Assembly (NCBI RefSeq): GCF_000152785.1
Contig: NZ_CH672414.1
Location: forward strand, 277,615 to 341,614
Length of the DNA: 64,000 nt
Origin: Yoonia vestfoldensis SKA53
GTDB lineage: Bacteria; Pseudomonadota; Alphaproteobacteria; Rhodobacterales; Rhodobacteraceae
Direction of reading: 5' to 3'
Translations under genes and position numbers: made by a program
Notes under the pieces: generated by a model
What the model saw: the letters and a program-made list of their open reading frames with translations, nothing else
Told to the model about the DNA's origin: nothing
The model's database searches: none
Shown: one piece after another, positions 63,854 through 64,000 of the stretch
How the letters are laid out: each line of letters starts with the position of its first letter
How positions within the stretch are numbered: the first letter of the stretch is position 1

Positions 63854-64000
63854 CTGCGGCGCAGGGTCGCCAGTATGACGACAAGTCCGATCACAATCAT
63901 CGGCAGCGTCAGAACCTGCCCCATGGTCAGACCGTAATCACCAAATTGCACAGCCCAGCCCAACGGATTGCCAAGGCTGACGAATTGCGCATCAGGCTGG
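63850..64000 (-). CDS. lgt: Prolipoprotein diacylglyceryl transferase, C-terminal end only
   Basis: Only the last 49 residues are in the window: [20 protein letters not shown], then [15 protein letters not shown] and a last membrane helix ending ATLRRR. DAQF and GLTMGQ are hallmarks of the Lgt C-terminus. The enzyme adds diacylglycerol to the lipobox cysteine, as needed by several lipoproteins in this window. The stop overlaps the midA start (ATGA). Confidence 0.88.
   Translation of the reverse strand, partial: QPDAQFVSLGNPLGWAVQFGDYGLTMGQVLTLPMIVIGLVVILATLRRR

Overview
The window is chromosomal DNA from a GC-rich alphaproteobacterium of the marine Rhodobacterales (Roseobacter-type). This rests on gene content and order, not on a database match: tadA next to rluB, pccB-pccA-DUF4174-mutase with a ScfR/PccR-type regulator, choXWV divergent from betI-betC-betB-betA, hdaA-ppk-ppx, proS-lolCD, a DddL-type DMSP lyase, a lone BLUF protein and a Hint-domain protein. 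Genes are tightly packed, with many 1-8 nt overlaps. I saw no phage, transposase, CRISPR array or tRNA gene.

Layout. 1-2.6 kb (minus): TelA-like (cut by the left edge), XpaC-like and a small membrane protein, then rluB. 2.7-7.5 kb (plus): tadA, a ceramidase-family membrane protein, gatC-gatA, a lipoprotein, a muramoyl-alanine amidase and the RNase P RNA (rnpB). 7.7-15 kb: BLUF photoreceptor, rpmG, a BI-1 family protein, DUF1127 and LysR divergent, a quinone oxidoreductase, a PraR-like regulator, a hisN-like phosphatase and guanine deaminase. 14.6-21.9 kb: mgtE and 5-formyl-THF cyclo-ligase, then yebC, an SLC13 permease, an EamA exporter and a YmdB-like phosphoesterase on minus, and a second EamA exporter on plus. 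22-30.2 kb: a complete choline/choline-sulfate to glycine-betaine island. 30.2-42.3 kb: nuclease and CoxG genes, then the propionyl-CoA to succinyl-CoA module with its regulator and an MFS transporter. 42.3-48.6 kb: a DjlA-like protein, and a minus-strand operon perM-hdaA-ppk1-ppx. 48.8-54 kb: proS, a small ORF, lolC-lolD, a YdcZ-type transporter, a lipoprotein cytochrome c and a DUF1194 protein. 54-64 kb: parE, dddL, an epimerase, DUF1007-NicO metal uptake, a MATE gene with an in-frame amber codon, a Hint-domain protein, pgeF, midA and the end of lgt.

How it fits together. The island at 22-30 kb imports choline and oxidises it to glycine betaine, and desulfates choline-O-sulfate. DddL would cleave DMSP to DMS and acrylate. 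Other C3 and odd-chain carbon would enter through the propionyl-CoA module. Together these suggest a cell living on marine osmolytes.

The most interesting signals lie outside the genes: (i) an intergenic repeat in at least six places, usually just after a stop codon, one copy of which supplies the Shine-Dalgarno of betB; (ii) TTTGCA units in 8-bp phase upstream of pccB and of the ScfR gene; (iii) a perfect 14-bp inverted repeat at the start of hisN; (iv) an amidase whose conserved N-terminus lies upstream of any ATG/GTG/TTG; (v) the amber codon in the MATE gene. I found no clear new multi-gene system.
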